Source of the DNA: Candidatus Gastranaerophilales bacterium
Lineage (GTDB): Bacteria; Cyanobacteriota; Vampirovibrionia; Gastranaerophilales; Gastranaerophilaceae
Length of the DNA stretch: 58,585 bases
Direction of reading: 5' to 3'
NCBI GenBank assembly: GCA_017415185.1
Contig: JAFQHZ010000016.1
Span: 1-58,585, forward strand
Below are positions 34,084 through 43,028 of this stretch, in pieces; positions within the stretch are counted from its first letter, which is position 1, and each line of letters starts with the position of its first letter. The translations under genes were made by a program, and so were the position numbers. The notes below the pieces were generated by a model. It saw only the letters and a program-made list of their open reading frames with translations. It was not told the origin of the DNA and did no database searches.

Positions 34084-35153
34084 TATTGCTCCAATAATTT
34101 TTTGAAATTATCCAGTGAATCTTGATAAAAAGCGTTTGCGGTTTCTTTTAATTTTTCTTGCAAAGTTTTATATTCCTCTTTGCTCATTTTAATGCCTTTT
34201 TCCATTGCAAGGCAATATTCTTCATTTTTGCTGTAAATAATTGAATTTGATTTGTTGAATCTGTTTAATGGGGCGTATTTTTCATTGATTAAACAAGGTT
34301 TTAAAAAGCCATATATAAGTTGAAAATTGCCACTTGTTCCTGTTGTGATGTAGCGATTATGTCTTTCGTTGTCGCTGTCGTAAGCTGTAATCATGAAATC
34401 CGCTTTTTCAATTTCTTCATACATTTTATTGAAAGGTAATCTCCCTTTCATATCGAAATATTTTTGAATTTCTTTTGGAATATCTTTAATTTTTCCTTTT
34501 CCTACAACGGTTATTTTAAAATTTGTGATTCCTTTTTTGTGTAGTTCTAATGCTGCATTGATGATTGTTCCGTTGTTTTTCTTTCTTGGGCGTATAATTC
34601 CTACGGTTAAAAAATTGATTATTTCATCGTTTTTTGGTGTGATTTTAACTTCGCCAAAATAATGCGGATTAATTGCAATGGATTTTGCTCCTTTGTAGTC
34701 CATTTCTCTTAATGTGATAATTTTTTCATTCCATAAATTTGCGTCAACTGCCGCTTTAATGTCGTGTTCAACTAGGAACAATTTTTCTTTATCGAGTGTT
34801 TGATTGAATGTGTCATAACAATCGTCGTATCCAATTCCATTGTGAATTTTGCCAACTGTTGTGACTAAAATTCCTTTAATTTGTGATAAATCAGCCTTTT
34901 TGAAAAATTTTCTTGTATCTTTTGTTTTGATTTTATTTAAAGTTACATTAGGAAGGTTGAATTTTTCAAATAATCCTTCTTTGATTCTGTCGGGGTCAAC
35001 TAAAACTGAAACATGATAACCTAAATCATGAAGATATTTAACAAAACCAGGAACAACTTCGCTATGCGATACACTGCAAGCTTCCCAAACTATGAAAGTG
35101 TTATCTTTTATGATTGGCGTTTTTTGTTTTTTAAAAAAATCAAATAGACCCAT
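34083..35153 (-). CDS. Glycosyltransferase, GT-B fold
   Basis: A two-domain GT-B enzyme: the N-terminal part (WEACSVSHSEVVPGFVKYL) and a C-terminal part with FLTVGIIRPRKKNNGTIINA (given in part as TVGIIRPRKKNNG, ~180) and ADFMITAYDSDNERHNRYITTG-like acceptor loop. I start at ATG 35153, preceded by TAGAGGG; this avoids a 44-nt overlap with the upstream gene that the in-frame start at 35204 would create. Sugar specificity unknown. Confidence 0.75.
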   Translation of the reverse strand: MGLFDFFKKQKTPIIKDNTFIVWEACSVSHSEVVPGFVKYLHDLGYHVSVLVDPDRIKEGLFEKFNLPNVTLNKIKTKDTRKFFKKADLSQIKGILVTTVGKIHNGIGYDDCYDTFNQTLDKEKLFLVEHDIKAAVDANLWNEKIITLREMDYKGAKSIAINPHYFGEVKITPKNDEIINFLTVGIIRPRKKNNGTIINAALELHKKGITNFKITVVGKGKIKDIPKEIQKYFDMKGRLPFNKMYEEIEKADFMITAYDSDNERHNRYITTGTSGNFQLIYGFLKPCLINEKYAPLNRFNKSNSIIYSKNEEYCLAMEKGIKMSKEEYKTLQEKLKETANAFYQDSLDNFKKLLEQ

Positions 35154-35160
35154 AAACCCT

Positions 35161-36084
35161 CTATTGTAAATAATTTTCAAGCATTTTTCTTTCAGATTCT
35201 TCAATTTCGATGTAGTTTGAGTGTCTTGGATAAGAATCTTTTGGAATTTTCATATAGTCACCAAATTCTCTTTTTAAAACGCTATCGATATTGTTTGGTG
35301 CATATAGTTCAATATTTTCAAAAGGAATTTTTTTTAATGGGAAAATATCTTCCCAATCAAAAACTTTGTTTTTGTGAGCATGTGGAAAATCGATTCCCAT
35401 AAATATTGCAGGAGTTTGCGAAGCTTGCTCTTTGTTTTCTAGGATAAATTCTTTTGTTAGTTTTTGAAAATCTGTTCTAATTTCTTCAATTGTATTGAAT
35501 TTTTTGCTTCTTTTTCTTATTGATTCAATTTTTTGAGAAAGCGCATTCTTTTCTTCAGAATTTAAATTGTTATGATAAGAATCATAAGGAAAAATGTCTA
35601 AGCAAAGGTTTATTGAGCCTTTATGACATAATTTTATAAAACATTTATTTTTTTTGTTGTTTTCAAAATGTATTTCTAAATTTGGATAATTTTCAAAACC
35701 GTTTAAAAATTTTTCAATTAATTTTTCGTAATCTTCTCTTGGCATCGAAACATCGGCGTCATCATCCCAAGGGATAAAGCCTTTATGTCTTATTGCGCCA
35801 ATTAAAGTGCCGAAATCTATCCAATATTTTAAGTCGTTTTCTTCGCAAATTTTATCAAAAGTTTTCAAAAAGCCGCAATATGCATCTTGAATTAATCTTA
35901 AATTTCCTGTTGATTTAGGAATTTTTGTAGCGCAATCAAAAGATTGATAATACTTTGCGATTTTTTTTCGTTCTTTTAAGATTTGCGATTTTAAAAAGTT
36001 TATCTTAATTCCAAATAATCTAAATGAGATGTGGCTTGCGGTTGTGTGTTCAAGCTTAAAGATAAAAGAAAACGGATTTTTCAT
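35161..36084 (-). CDS. LicD-family protein (phosphoryl-ligand transferase)
   Basis: The LicD core is clear: YWIDFGTLIGAIRHKGFIPW followed by DDDADVSMPREDYEKL (~85-115), the nucleotidyltransferase-like Asp cluster. LicD proteins transfer phosphorylcholine or similar groups from CDP-carriers onto surface glycans. It is the first gene of the polysaccharide operon with an SD AGAGGAAG and a promoter at 36106-36134. The first ~35 residues resemble the N-terminal fragment common in such operons (FRLFGIKINFL). Confidence 0.88.
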   Translation of the reverse strand: MKNPFSFIFKLEHTTASHISFRLFGIKINFLKSQILKERKKIAKYYQSFDCATKIPKSTGNLRLIQDAYCGFLKTFDKICEENDLKYWIDFGTLIGAIRHKGFIPWDDDADVSMPREDYEKLIEKFLNGFENYPNLEIHFENNKKNKCFIKLCHKGSINLCLDIFPYDSYHNNLNSEEKNALSQKIESIRKRSKKFNTIEEIRTDFQKLTKEFILENKEQASQTPAIFMGIDFPHAHKNKVFDWEDIFPLKKIPFENIELYAPNNIDSVLKREFGDYMKIPKDSYPRHSNYIEIEESERKMLENYLQ

Positions 36085-36105
36085 ATATTACTTCCTCTTG
36101 AAAAT

Positions 36106-36134
36106 AGTATAACTTGCGGATTTATTTTATGCAA
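36106..36134 (-). promoter_or_regulatory. Promoter of the polysaccharide operon
   Basis: On the minus strand, TTGCAT (36134-36129), a 17-bp spacer and TATACT (36111-36106), ~22 nt upstream of the LicD start. No internal terminator was seen down to rfbA. Confidence 0.55.
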
Positions 36135-36196
36135 AAAATATGGCTTTCTTTGTTTAAATTTGTTAAAATAATTCAAAATTAGACTTAGAGGCAATT

Positions 36197-37303
36197 TTGC
36201 GAAATTTTTTTAAAAAGATTAAATTCAATATATTCCTTTGCTTGTTTAAATTGAAGTTTTTTATTTCAAAGCGTTTTAAAGACCCTTGCATTATTTGTTT
36301 TGATTGTCTTTATGATAAAAACCAAGAAGCTCTTGATGCTTTTTTTCTTTTTGAAGAGTTACAAAAAAAGAATATTAATTCAAAATATATTGCTTTAAAA
36401 AAATGCGCTTCTTTTGAGATTTTAAAAGATAAAAAAGATGTTTTTTTTGTGAATAATCGTTTTGATTTTTTCTTTAAATATGCAAATTTAATTAAAAATT
36501 CTAGTCATATTTTTACGAGTTTTGGGTTGTTTTGTGGACTTGATGAGGTTTTAAAAGCGCTTAAAAATATAGAATATGTTTTTATTGAACATGGTGTAAC
36601 TTTTCTTGATACTTGGCTTAAAGATATCTATTCTTTTAATAAATTTGATAAAATTCTTATTCCAACAAAATTTACTCATAAATTGTATAAAAAAAATTCA
36701 CGATTCAGTGAAGAAAAAATGATTTTTGCTGGATTATCAAGATGGAATAATTTTGATATTCAATTTCAAAAACAAATTTTCGTGTTTTTTACTTGGCGAA
36801 AAAGTTTTTTAAATAATAAAGAGTTTCTTGCTGATTATTTTAAATCAATTTCTATTTTTTTAGAAAAATTATGTAATATTGTTCCATCCGAAATTAAAAT
36901 TACTTTTGCATGGCACCATGAAGCTCTAAGAAGGGCTGATATTTTGCCTTCTTTACCTAAGAGAATCATAACTTTAAAACCAAATGAGATATATAGCGCA
37001 ATTCAAAAATCAAGTCTTTTGGTGAGTGATTTTTCAAGTGTATTTTGGGATTTTATTTATCAAAAAAAGCCCGTTGTTTTTAATCGCTTTGATTTTTATA
37101 AAAATGATTTAGAAGAGATTGATAAAAAAATATTTTCTGAAGTTATGAATTTGGATTCAGTTTTTTCTAATTGCTTTTATGATGATAAAAAAGCATTGGA
37201 TAAAATTTTGTATTATATAAAAAATGATTTTAAATGCGATATAAATTATGATTTTGATGAATTCTTTTGGGACGAAAATCTCGTAAATGTGCTAAATTTT
37301 TAG
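36197..37303 (+). CDS. CDP-glycerol glycerophosphotransferase-like protein (TagB/TagF relative)
   Basis: The catalytic region of the family is visible: EHGVTFLDTWLKD (~128), KFDKILIPTKF (~145), ITFAWHHEALRRADI (~235) and VSDFSSVFWDFIYQKKPVVF (~275-295). Known members polymerise glycerol-phosphate or transfer similar groups to wall or surface glycans. The start is TTG 36197, 6 nt after AGAGGC. It is divergent from the LicD-led operon and likely modifies the same polymer. Confidence 0.82.
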   Translation: MRNFFKKIKFNIFLCLFKLKFFISKRFKDPCIICFDCLYDKNQEALDAFFLFEELQKKNINSKYIALKKCASFEILKDKKDVFFVNNRFDFFFKYANLIKNSSHIFTSFGLFCGLDEVLKALKNIEYVFIEHGVTFLDTWLKDIYSFNKFDKILIPTKFTHKLYKKNSRFSEEKMIFAGLSRWNNFDIQFQKQIFVFFTWRKSFLNNKEFLADYFKSISIFLEKLCNIVPSEIKITFAWHHEALRRADILPSLPKRIITLKPNEIYSAIQKSSLLVSDFSSVFWDFIYQKKPVVFNRFDFYKNDLEEIDKKIFSEVMNLDSVFSNCFYDDKKALDKILYYIKNDFKCDINYDFDEFFWDENLVNVLNF

Positions 37304-37350
37304 CTGTTCCAAGAGGGCGACTTTTGAGGTCGCATCCCCAAGCCCGCACA

Positions 37351-37376
37351 AAAAAAACTCTCGAATTGAGAGTTAA
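37351..37376 (-). terminator. Terminator of tRNA-His
   Basis: AACTCTC (37356-37362) pairs with GAGAGTT (37368-37374). On the minus strand it is followed by a run of eight T. It may also end the TagB/F-like transcript. Confidence 0.8.
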
Positions 37377-37386
37377 TTTTTAAATA

Positions 37387-37463
37387 TGGGGCGGGTGATG
37401 GGGTTCGAACCCACGAATATCGGAACCACAATCCGAGGCCTTAACCACTTGGCGACACCCGCC
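37387..37463 (-). tRNA. tRNA-His (anticodon GTG)
   Basis: The 8-bp extended acceptor typical of tRNA-His is present: G-1 pairs with C73, then GCGGGTG/CACCCGC. Anticodon loop ATTGTGGT gives GTG; the T arm is GGGTTCGAACCCC. CCA is encoded (37389-37387). Confidence 0.97.
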
Positions 37464-37480
37464 ATAAAGTCTGCTAGACA

Positions 37481-37509
37481 ATTATAAAATAAACAAAAAT
37501 TATTTTCAA
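37481..37509 (-). promoter_or_regulatory. tRNA-His promoter
   Basis: On the minus strand, TTGAAA (37509-37504), a 17-bp spacer and TATAAT (37486-37481), ending 17 nt before the tRNA. Confidence 0.78.
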
Positions 37510-37818
37510 CAAATTGGATTAAAATTTGTAAGTTCTTCTAAAAATTACATCAAAAATGTGAGATTTTGTTTGAAATGTGTTAATTTGAAAGGGTAAATTT
37601 CGGACAATTCAAATTTGTATCACTTGAATCGGGTTTGCTCCTGAGGGCGCAAGCGCCCACGTTGCCCATCTAAGGACTTCGTGCTTTGCGATTGCTCATC
37701 GCAACCGCATGTGCACTTCGCACAGCTCGCCCTCATCAGCACTCGCTAAGCCAAGTCTGGCTAAGCTCGTTCGATTCGGGTTGAGAAACGAGGCTGACGA
37801 GATTAGGATAGGATAATT
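37510..37818. other. Non-coding GC-rich hairpin array upstream of the phage-like block
   Basis: No frame here looks coding. First comes an AT-rich part with an inverted repeat AATTTGAA (37582-37589)/TTCAAATT (37608-37615). Then about 165 bp of clearly higher GC (37630-37795) carries successive hairpins: GGGCGC-AA-GCGCCC (37645-37658), TTGCGAT/ATCGCAA (37686-37704), TGTGC/GCACA (37710-37724) and AGCCA/TGGCT (37749-37762). It may be a structured leader RNA of the phage-like operon, a repeat element or an attachment region. It shares TTTGCTCCTG(A/T)GGG with 957-970. Confidence 0.5.
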
Positions 37819-38199
37819 ATGCGTCATTGTAACAGTGTTTTTAGCGCTCAAGATATATGGTATTTGCTTGACTCTGAGGAATGTAATAAAAGAAAACTTT
37901 TTATTGCCAATTGCCCAATTTGCAACAAAGAAATGGTTTTGTATTCTTATTCAAATCCTAAAGGTGAGTTTTTTGAAAAATATTATTATTCTAACGGCGC
38001 AAGAAAAATTAAAGAACGTTTAAAAAAAGATGTTGTTTCAACCATGTTGGGCTTTAAAACTAAATATAAAATGCCATCGGGGTTTGTTTATGGACTAAAT
38101 AAGGAAATAAAACGAAATGGAAAAATCATCGCCCAAATGCAATATGCATGTGATTTTTGGGGCAACAAGATTTTAGTTAAAAAAATCGAAAATGGATAA
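37819..38199 (+). CDS. Phage-block protein of unknown function with a CxxC knuckle (126 aa)
   Basis: First gene of the phage-like operon, with AGGATAGG before the ATG. Residues ~31-40 (ANCPICNKEM) form a CxxC zinc-knuckle half; a single further Cys pair is not obvious, though Cys4, Cys22 and Cys114 exist. The C-terminal half is basic. It overlaps the next gene by 8 nt. By position, next to the small terminase, a DNA-binding or packaging accessory role is plausible but unproven. Confidence 0.6.
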   Translation: MRHCNSVFSAQDIWYLLDSEECNKRKLFIANCPICNKEMVLYSYSNPKGEFFEKYYYSNGARKIKERLKKDVVSTMLGFKTKYKMPSGFVYGLNKEIKRNGKIIAQMQYACDFWGNKILVKKIENG

Positions 38200-38512
38200 T
38201 GAAATAAATAAAAAAATTTCATGTGACATTAAAAATAATAAAAATAATCAATTTGATTATACGCTTTTTGATGCATTGATTGAGCTTGATGAGTTAAAAA
38301 AAATTGCGCTAAATTGTTTTGATAAAAATGGAAATCCTAATTTGTCGATTGCTCTTAAAGCTGTTGAATCTAAAGCGAAATTGGCTGGTTTATACAATAA
38401 GACTGACAAAAATTTAATTTCTTATGTTCAAATGAATGACATAAGACTTGATGGAGAACAATTAAAATTAAATATAGGTGAAAATTTTTTAAATGAAGGC
38501 GATTCTTCCTGA
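38192..38512 (+). CDS. Putative phage terminase small subunit
   Basis: A 106-aa helical protein immediately before and overlapping the large terminase by 20 nt. The stretch NPNLSIALKAVESKAKLAGLY (in part ALKAVESKAKLAGLY, ~58-72) is the helix commonly found near the C-terminal half of small terminases, followed by an acidic tail. It would recognise phage DNA and load it onto TerL. The N-terminal helix-turn-helix is short, so the call relies on position and this motif. Confidence 0.65.
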   Translation: MDNEINKKISCDIKNNKNNQFDYTLFDALIELDELKKIALNCFDKNGNPNLSIALKAVESKAKLAGLYNKTDKNLISYVQMNDIRLDGEQLKLNIGENFLNEGDSS

Positions 38513-39815
38513 AATTCTAAATGTTCCTCCTAAAATGCTTCCTTTTATATTCGAGTTTAATAAATATAACTACTTTCTTTTAGAAGGCGGAAGGGCTTCT
38601 GGAAAAACGCAAAGCGTTGCAAGATTTTTGCTTTATATTGCCCAAAAAAGAAATGTTCGAATTTGTTGCGGAAGAGAAATTCAAAATTCAATTAATGAAT
38701 CAGTAAAAACCGTTTTTGTTGATTTAATTGAAAAATTTAATCTACCTTTTTGTATTAAAAAAGATAATCTTACTCATCAAATTTCAGGTTCAAAAATTTT
38801 TTTCAAAGGATTTCGAGAACAAGGTTCTGTCAATATAAAAGGTTTAGAAGGAATTGATATTTTATGGATTGACGAAGCTCAATCAATTACAAAAACAACT
38901 CTTGATATCATTGTTCCAACGATAAGGAAGAAAAATTCTGCAATAATTTTCACAATGAATCGCTATACTCGATTTGATGCGGTTTATAATTTTTGCGCAA
39001 AGCGTGATGATTGCTTGCATATTAATATAAATTATTTCGATAATCCTTTTGTTGATAAGAAGATTTTAAACGAGGCAAATGTTTGCAAAAATGCAAATTT
39101 AAACGATTATAATCATATTTGGTTGGGTTTTCCCTTGAGTAATAATAATGAATTTTTGTTATCATCGTCCATGATTGATAATGCCATAAATCTTGAATTT
39201 GAAATTGATTCAAGCTATTTTTCTAATTCGATAATGAGTGTTGATTTGTCTGCAAGTGGTGCTGATTTGTGCGTTGCAAAGCTTTTTGTTCAGCAAAACC
39301 ATAATATTTGGCTTGAAAAATTCACAAATAGCTGGTCTGAATCAGATACCGATATCACCAAAGGAAAAATCATAAGCCTATATTCGCAATGGAATCCAAA
39401 AATATTGATAATTGACGCTGATGGCTTAGGATATCCAATTTGGATAAGTATTCAAAAAGCAATTAGAAACGCCATTGGCTTTCGAGGCGCACATAAGCCA
39501 TTGTCAAAATATGCTATTAATGCTCGTGCAGATGGATATTTAGCACTTCGTGATTATATTGAAAAAGGGTATCTAAAATTAACTGATAAAAACGCAATTC
39601 GTCAACTTGAATATATCAAAAAAATATATAAACCAAATGGTTTAATTGGAATTCAAGACAAAAAAGAAATGCGAAAAATTCACAATGAAAGCCCCGATTT
39701 TGCTGATTGTGTGATGATGGCTTTATATGCAATTAATTATTGTTCAAGTGCTTTTGTTTCGTCTTTTGATGCTTATAGTTGCGTTGTTGACAGTGATTTT
39801 GAAATATTTGATTAA
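38493..39815 (+). CDS. Phage terminase large subunit
   Basis: DNA packaging motor. Walker A LEGGRASGKTQSVARF (~32-45), Walker B DILWIDEAQSI (~125), coupling motif IFTMNR (~150), and an RNase H-like nuclease with Asp in MSVDLSASGADL (~250), ILIIDADGLGYP (~305) and ESPDFADCVMMAL (~405). The length of 440 aa matches PBSX/Terminase_3-type TerL. All catalytic residues appear intact. Confidence 0.93.
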   Translation: MKAILPEILNVPPKMLPFIFEFNKYNYFLLEGGRASGKTQSVARFLLYIAQKRNVRICCGREIQNSINESVKTVFVDLIEKFNLPFCIKKDNLTHQISGSKIFFKGFREQGSVNIKGLEGIDILWIDEAQSITKTTLDIIVPTIRKKNSAIIFTMNRYTRFDAVYNFCAKRDDCLHININYFDNPFVDKKILNEANVCKNANLNDYNHIWLGFPLSNNNEFLLSSSMIDNAINLEFEIDSSYFSNSIMSVDLSASGADLCVAKLFVQQNHNIWLEKFTNSWSESDTDITKGKIISLYSQWNPKILIIDADGLGYPIWISIQKAIRNAIGFRGAHKPLSKYAINARADGYLALRDYIEKGYLKLTDKNAIRQLEYIKKIYKPNGLIGIQDKKEMRKIHNESPDFADCVMMALYAINYCSSAFVSSFDAYSCVVDSDFEIFD

Positions 39816-39831
39816 TTGAAAGGAGAAAAAA

Positions 39832-40026
39832 ATGTGTTTTGCAAAAAGTTCACCTGTTGTTGTTGAACCCCAAGAACCTGTTGTTAGGCATGAAGCTAAT
39901 GCTTCTTTAACGAAAAATTCTAAAGATATTAATTCTGCTTCTGCTTTTAAAGACAATATTAAAACTTCGCCTCTTGGTTTGGATGATTTAACAAACAAAA
40001 CAAAAAAGACATTGTTAGGAGAATAA
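39832..40026 (+). CDS. Small phage protein between terminase and portal (64 aa)
   Basis: Strong SD (AAAGGAG). The N-terminus MCFAKSS with Pro/Val-rich residues and the RHEANASLTKNS segment resembles the short 'MCxxK..P..P' proteins that precede portal genes in many podoviruses. Probably a minor virion or connector-associated protein; function unknown. Confidence 0.65.
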   Translation: MCFAKSSPVVVEPQEPVVRHEANASLTKNSKDINSASAFKDNIKTSPLGLDDLTNKTKKTLLGE

Positions 40027-40027
40027 A

Positions 40028-41662
40028 ATGACTTTTTATAATGTTGATTATTTTCAAAAAAGAACCAAAGAAATGGAAGATGTTTTTAATGTTATTAAGC
40101 CAGATTTGCAAGAGCTTGCTGATTATTTTCTTCCCCGAAGCGTTCAATTTATTTCGAAGAATGTTCGAAAACCAATTGTTAAAAACAAGAAAATTTTGGA
40201 TTCAACTCCTTTGATTGCTCTTCGTAATTTTTCTTCTGGAATGATGTCTGGTGCAACAAGTCCTACTAATCGTTGGTTTAAAACCGTTTTTTCAAATATT
40301 GATTTAGCAAACGATTATTATTTAAAAAATTGGTGTGCTAAACAAGAAGAATTAACAAGACGAATTTTGTATAGTTCAAATTTTTATCAATGTTTGCCAG
40401 AAGTTTATAAGCAACTCGGAGTTTTTGGTTTTTGTGCATTGGGAATTGAGCCTGATTTTGAAAATGTCGTTAATTTCAGGGTTTTGCCTTTGGGTTCATA
40501 TTTTTATGCACGAAATTCAAAAGGAAAAATTGACACTTTTTGTCGAAAATATATGGAAACCGCAAAAAATATTGTTGAAAAATTTGGCAATTCTGTTCCA
40601 AAAGAAATAGTTGAAATTTCTAAAGAAAATCCACTAAAGCAATATGAATTAATTCATTTTGTTGAAAAAAATAAATATTACAAAGAAAAACATCTTTCTT
40701 CTAAATTTGCAAAATATATTTCTGCTGTTATTTTGTCTGGAAAAAACGAATTTTTATCAGTTAAGGGTTTTAATAAATTTCCTTATATTGTTTTTGAGTC
40801 TTCTAATCCTTCTGAATCCGATTATCCTCATGATTGCCCTGGGGTGAATGCGCTTGCCGATGTTAAACAATTGATGACAATGGTTAAAGAATATGCTAAG
40901 GCTGTTAAAAAAATTGTTTGTCCAACATATAAGGGTCCTGCAAGTTTGAAAAATAAAAAATTGGCAGATGTTCCTGGAGCTTATATCGAAGAGGATGAAA
41001 ATGGTCGTGGAATTAGCCCAGTTTATGAAGTTAATCCTCGTGTTCTTGAATTAAAGCAAGAAAAAGACGAGCTAAAACAGGCAATCAAAGAGCATTTTTA
41101 TAATGATTTATTTGCAATGATTTTAAATACAGCTGAGCGTGGCAGAACTGCAACCGAAGTCAATGAGTTAAAAGAAGAAAAAATGGTTTTATTGTCGCCA
41201 CTTTTAGAGCAAATTCACTGCGCTCTTCGAGAAATATTAAAATGGATTTATGACGAACAAATTAAAGTCGGAATAATTGAACCTTTAAAACCTCAATATC
41301 GAAATTGCAGATTTCAAATTGAATTTGTTTCTAGTCTTGCGCAAGCGCAAAAAGTTTCCAATATTTCTAGCATGGAAAGATTTACAACTTTTGTTTCAAA
41401 TATCGCTAATGCAATTGATCCTGTTTTAAAATCAAAACTTAATGGCGAAAAGATAATTGAAGATTATGCTGCTTTTGCAAATATTAGCCCAACTCAGATT
41501 GTTCCTTCTGATGAAATTGAAAAATTAAGAAATGAGATTAAAAATTCTCAAAATCAACAAATCCAAATGAATGCACTTAAAGAAGGTAGTCAAATAATTC
41601 AAAATATGGGCGGAGTTGATTCTTATGGAAGTGATTTGTTGGCAAGATTTGGGGTGATTTAA
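40028..41662 (+). CDS. Phage portal protein (podoviral head-tail connector)
   Basis: Matches the head-tail connector family: DYFLPRSVQF near residue 37, LDSTPLIALRNFSSGMMSGATSPTNRWF region (~55-80; core NFSSGMMSGATSPTNRW), LGVFGFCALGIEPD (~130), NRTATEVNE-like GRTATEVNELKEEKM (~375) and LLSPLLEQIHCALREIL. The length of 544 aa is standard. It forms the dodecameric ring through which DNA enters. The stop overlaps the next start (TAATG). Confidence 0.92.
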   Translation: MTFYNVDYFQKRTKEMEDVFNVIKPDLQELADYFLPRSVQFISKNVRKPIVKNKKILDSTPLIALRNFSSGMMSGATSPTNRWFKTVFSNIDLANDYYLKNWCAKQEELTRRILYSSNFYQCLPEVYKQLGVFGFCALGIEPDFENVVNFRVLPLGSYFYARNSKGKIDTFCRKYMETAKNIVEKFGNSVPKEIVEISKENPLKQYELIHFVEKNKYYKEKHLSSKFAKYISAVILSGKNEFLSVKGFNKFPYIVFESSNPSESDYPHDCPGVNALADVKQLMTMVKEYAKAVKKIVCPTYKGPASLKNKKLADVPGAYIEEDENGRGISPVYEVNPRVLELKQEKDELKQAIKEHFYNDLFAMILNTAERGRTATEVNELKEEKMVLLSPLLEQIHCALREILKWIYDEQIKVGIIEPLKPQYRNCRFQIEFVSSLAQAQKVSNISSMERFTTFVSNIANAIDPVLKSKLNGEKIIEDYAAFANISPTQIVPSDEIEKLRNEIKNSQNQQIQMNALKEGSQIIQNMGGVDSYGSDLLARFGVI

Positions 41663-42570
41663 TGCAAGATAACATTATAAAAAGCATTCAATATGTTGAA
41701 TTAATTAACAATATCACATCAATTTTAAATGATTTATTATATTCGCCCGAACATGGATATACTAATTTATCAGGAAAAGATGCTGTTTTAAATTATGACG
41801 TTGTTGTTGAAAAATTTGATAATGAAATATTGAAATTAACTAAAAAAGTTAATTTTTCTGATGTTGATAATATTATAAAAATTCACAAACAAAAATTGCT
41901 TTCATATATTCAAGAGCATTATGACAAGCAAAAAATTGTTTGGGCGCATGATGTTTTTGAAGATAGCATTGAAAATTTAATATTTGAATTAATTTTAAAT
42001 AAAGATAATTTTCAAGAAATATTCTGTAAAATTTCAGACCTTGTTGATTGGTTTTGTAGTGCAATTAAGGCTGATAAAAGTCATCGTAGTTTAATTATGG
42101 CGAAATGCGACGAAAGATTAAAAGAGGCCTTAAAAACTGACGATTTTGAATATTTAAATCAAAATTTTAAAGAAATCAGGACAAAACCAAGTGATTTTCT
42201 TGAAGTTTGGTATGAAATATTGAATAGTGAGAAATTTTCTTTAAATTTGAATGACCTTAAAGACAGATTTTCAATTAATGATATTGATTATTTCAAAAAA
42301 ATTAAAGCAAAAATCGAACTAAATCAAAAAACAGCAATTCTTGATGAAATGAATCTTATTTCTAGCGCAATTAATATTATGAAAATTAGCGATAAAGAAG
42401 AGCAATATCGTTTTATTTTGCAAGTTAGAGAAGATTTTTCAAATTTAAATAAACAAAATTTACAACCAAAAGAAGAAGAAAAAATCGCATTAATTAAAAG
42501 GAGAATGCAATTATTTCAAGATAAAAACAAGCTTAGCAAGAAATATTTTGAACAATTAATTACTTCTTAG
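41662..42570 (+). CDS. Phage structural-region protein of unknown function (302 aa)
   Basis: Charged, almost entirely helical and rich in Lys/Asp/Asn/Ile, lacking signal or membrane segments. It is translationally coupled to the portal gene and lies where podoviruses often encode an ejection, scaffold-associated or maturation protein. No catalytic motif was seen. Its 3' end overlaps the opposite-strand signal-peptide gene by 11 nt. Confidence 0.6.
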   Translation: MQDNIIKSIQYVELINNITSILNDLLYSPEHGYTNLSGKDAVLNYDVVVEKFDNEILKLTKKVNFSDVDNIIKIHKQKLLSYIQEHYDKQKIVWAHDVFEDSIENLIFELILNKDNFQEIFCKISDLVDWFCSAIKADKSHRSLIMAKCDERLKEALKTDDFEYLNQNFKEIRTKPSDFLEVWYEILNSEKFSLNLNDLKDRFSINDIDYFKKIKAKIELNQKTAILDEMNLISSAINIMKISDKEEQYRFILQVREDFSNLNKQNLQPKEEEKIALIKRRMQLFQDKNKLSKKYFEQLITS

Positions 42571-42982
42571 AATATGTAATTTTGCAATATTGTGGATTTG
42601 CTAGATATTTTTGAAAAACTTCGCCATTATTGGTTAGCTTTGCTTCAAAAATTTTATTTTTCGATATTTGTTTTTCAAACATTTTTGTAAATCTAGTCAT
42701 TGAATCAACTATGAAATCTTGCTGATTTTGTTCAAATTCGCAAGTTAGCATTTGATAGTCTTTATTTTGATAGATTTTTTCTCTGTATATGCATTTATTG
42801 GTTTTTGTTTTATTTAGCGTGATTAAAACGTCAAAAGCTTCTCCGTTATGAAAAAGAGTGCTTTTTTCGCTGAAATCTTCGCAAGTTTTAATTGATTTTA
42901 TAAAAGTTGTTTGAGCCGTGGTTTTAATGGCAAAAACTGTAAATGTCGAAACCAACAAAGCTAACAAAAATATTTTTTTCAT
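42560..42982 (-). CDS. Small secreted protein encoded antisense inside the phage block (moron-like)
   Basis: Start ATG 42982 after AAAGAGGAG; upstream in-frame starts lack an SD. The first ~22 residues (KKIFLLALLVSTFTVFAIKT) are a typical Sec signal peptide with a TTAQT cleavage region. The mature part (~118 aa) has four cysteines, likely two disulfides, and no lipobox. It is the only minus-strand gene in the block and has its own extended -10 promoter, the usual layout of a lysogenic-conversion gene. Function unknown; superinfection exclusion or host-envelope modification are guesses. Confidence 0.75.
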   Translation of the reverse strand: MKKIFLLALLVSTFTVFAIKTTAQTTFIKSIKTCEDFSEKSTLFHNGEAFDVLITLNKTKTNKCIYREKIYQNKDYQMLTCEFEQNQQDFIVDSMTRFTKMFEKQISKNKIFEAKLTNNGEVFQKYLANPQYCKITYSKK

Positions 42983-43003
42983 ACTCAACTCCTCTTTAAA
43001 AGA

Positions 43004-43012
43004 ATTATAACA
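43004..43012 (-). promoter_or_regulatory. Promoter of the antisense secreted-protein gene
   Basis: The minus-strand sequence TGTTATAAT is a perfect extended -10 located ~22 nt upstream of the ATG at 42982; no good -35. It lets this gene be expressed while phage late genes are silent. Confidence 0.65.
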
Positions 43013-43028
43013 CATAGAAAGGTTAAAA

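Noticed and set aside
37387-37463. tRNA-His as the integration site of the phage-like block
   Set aside because: The block lies on the 5' side of the tRNA, not at its 3' end; I found no copy of the tRNA 3' end or other direct repeat near 51.8-51.9 kb, and no integrase is present.
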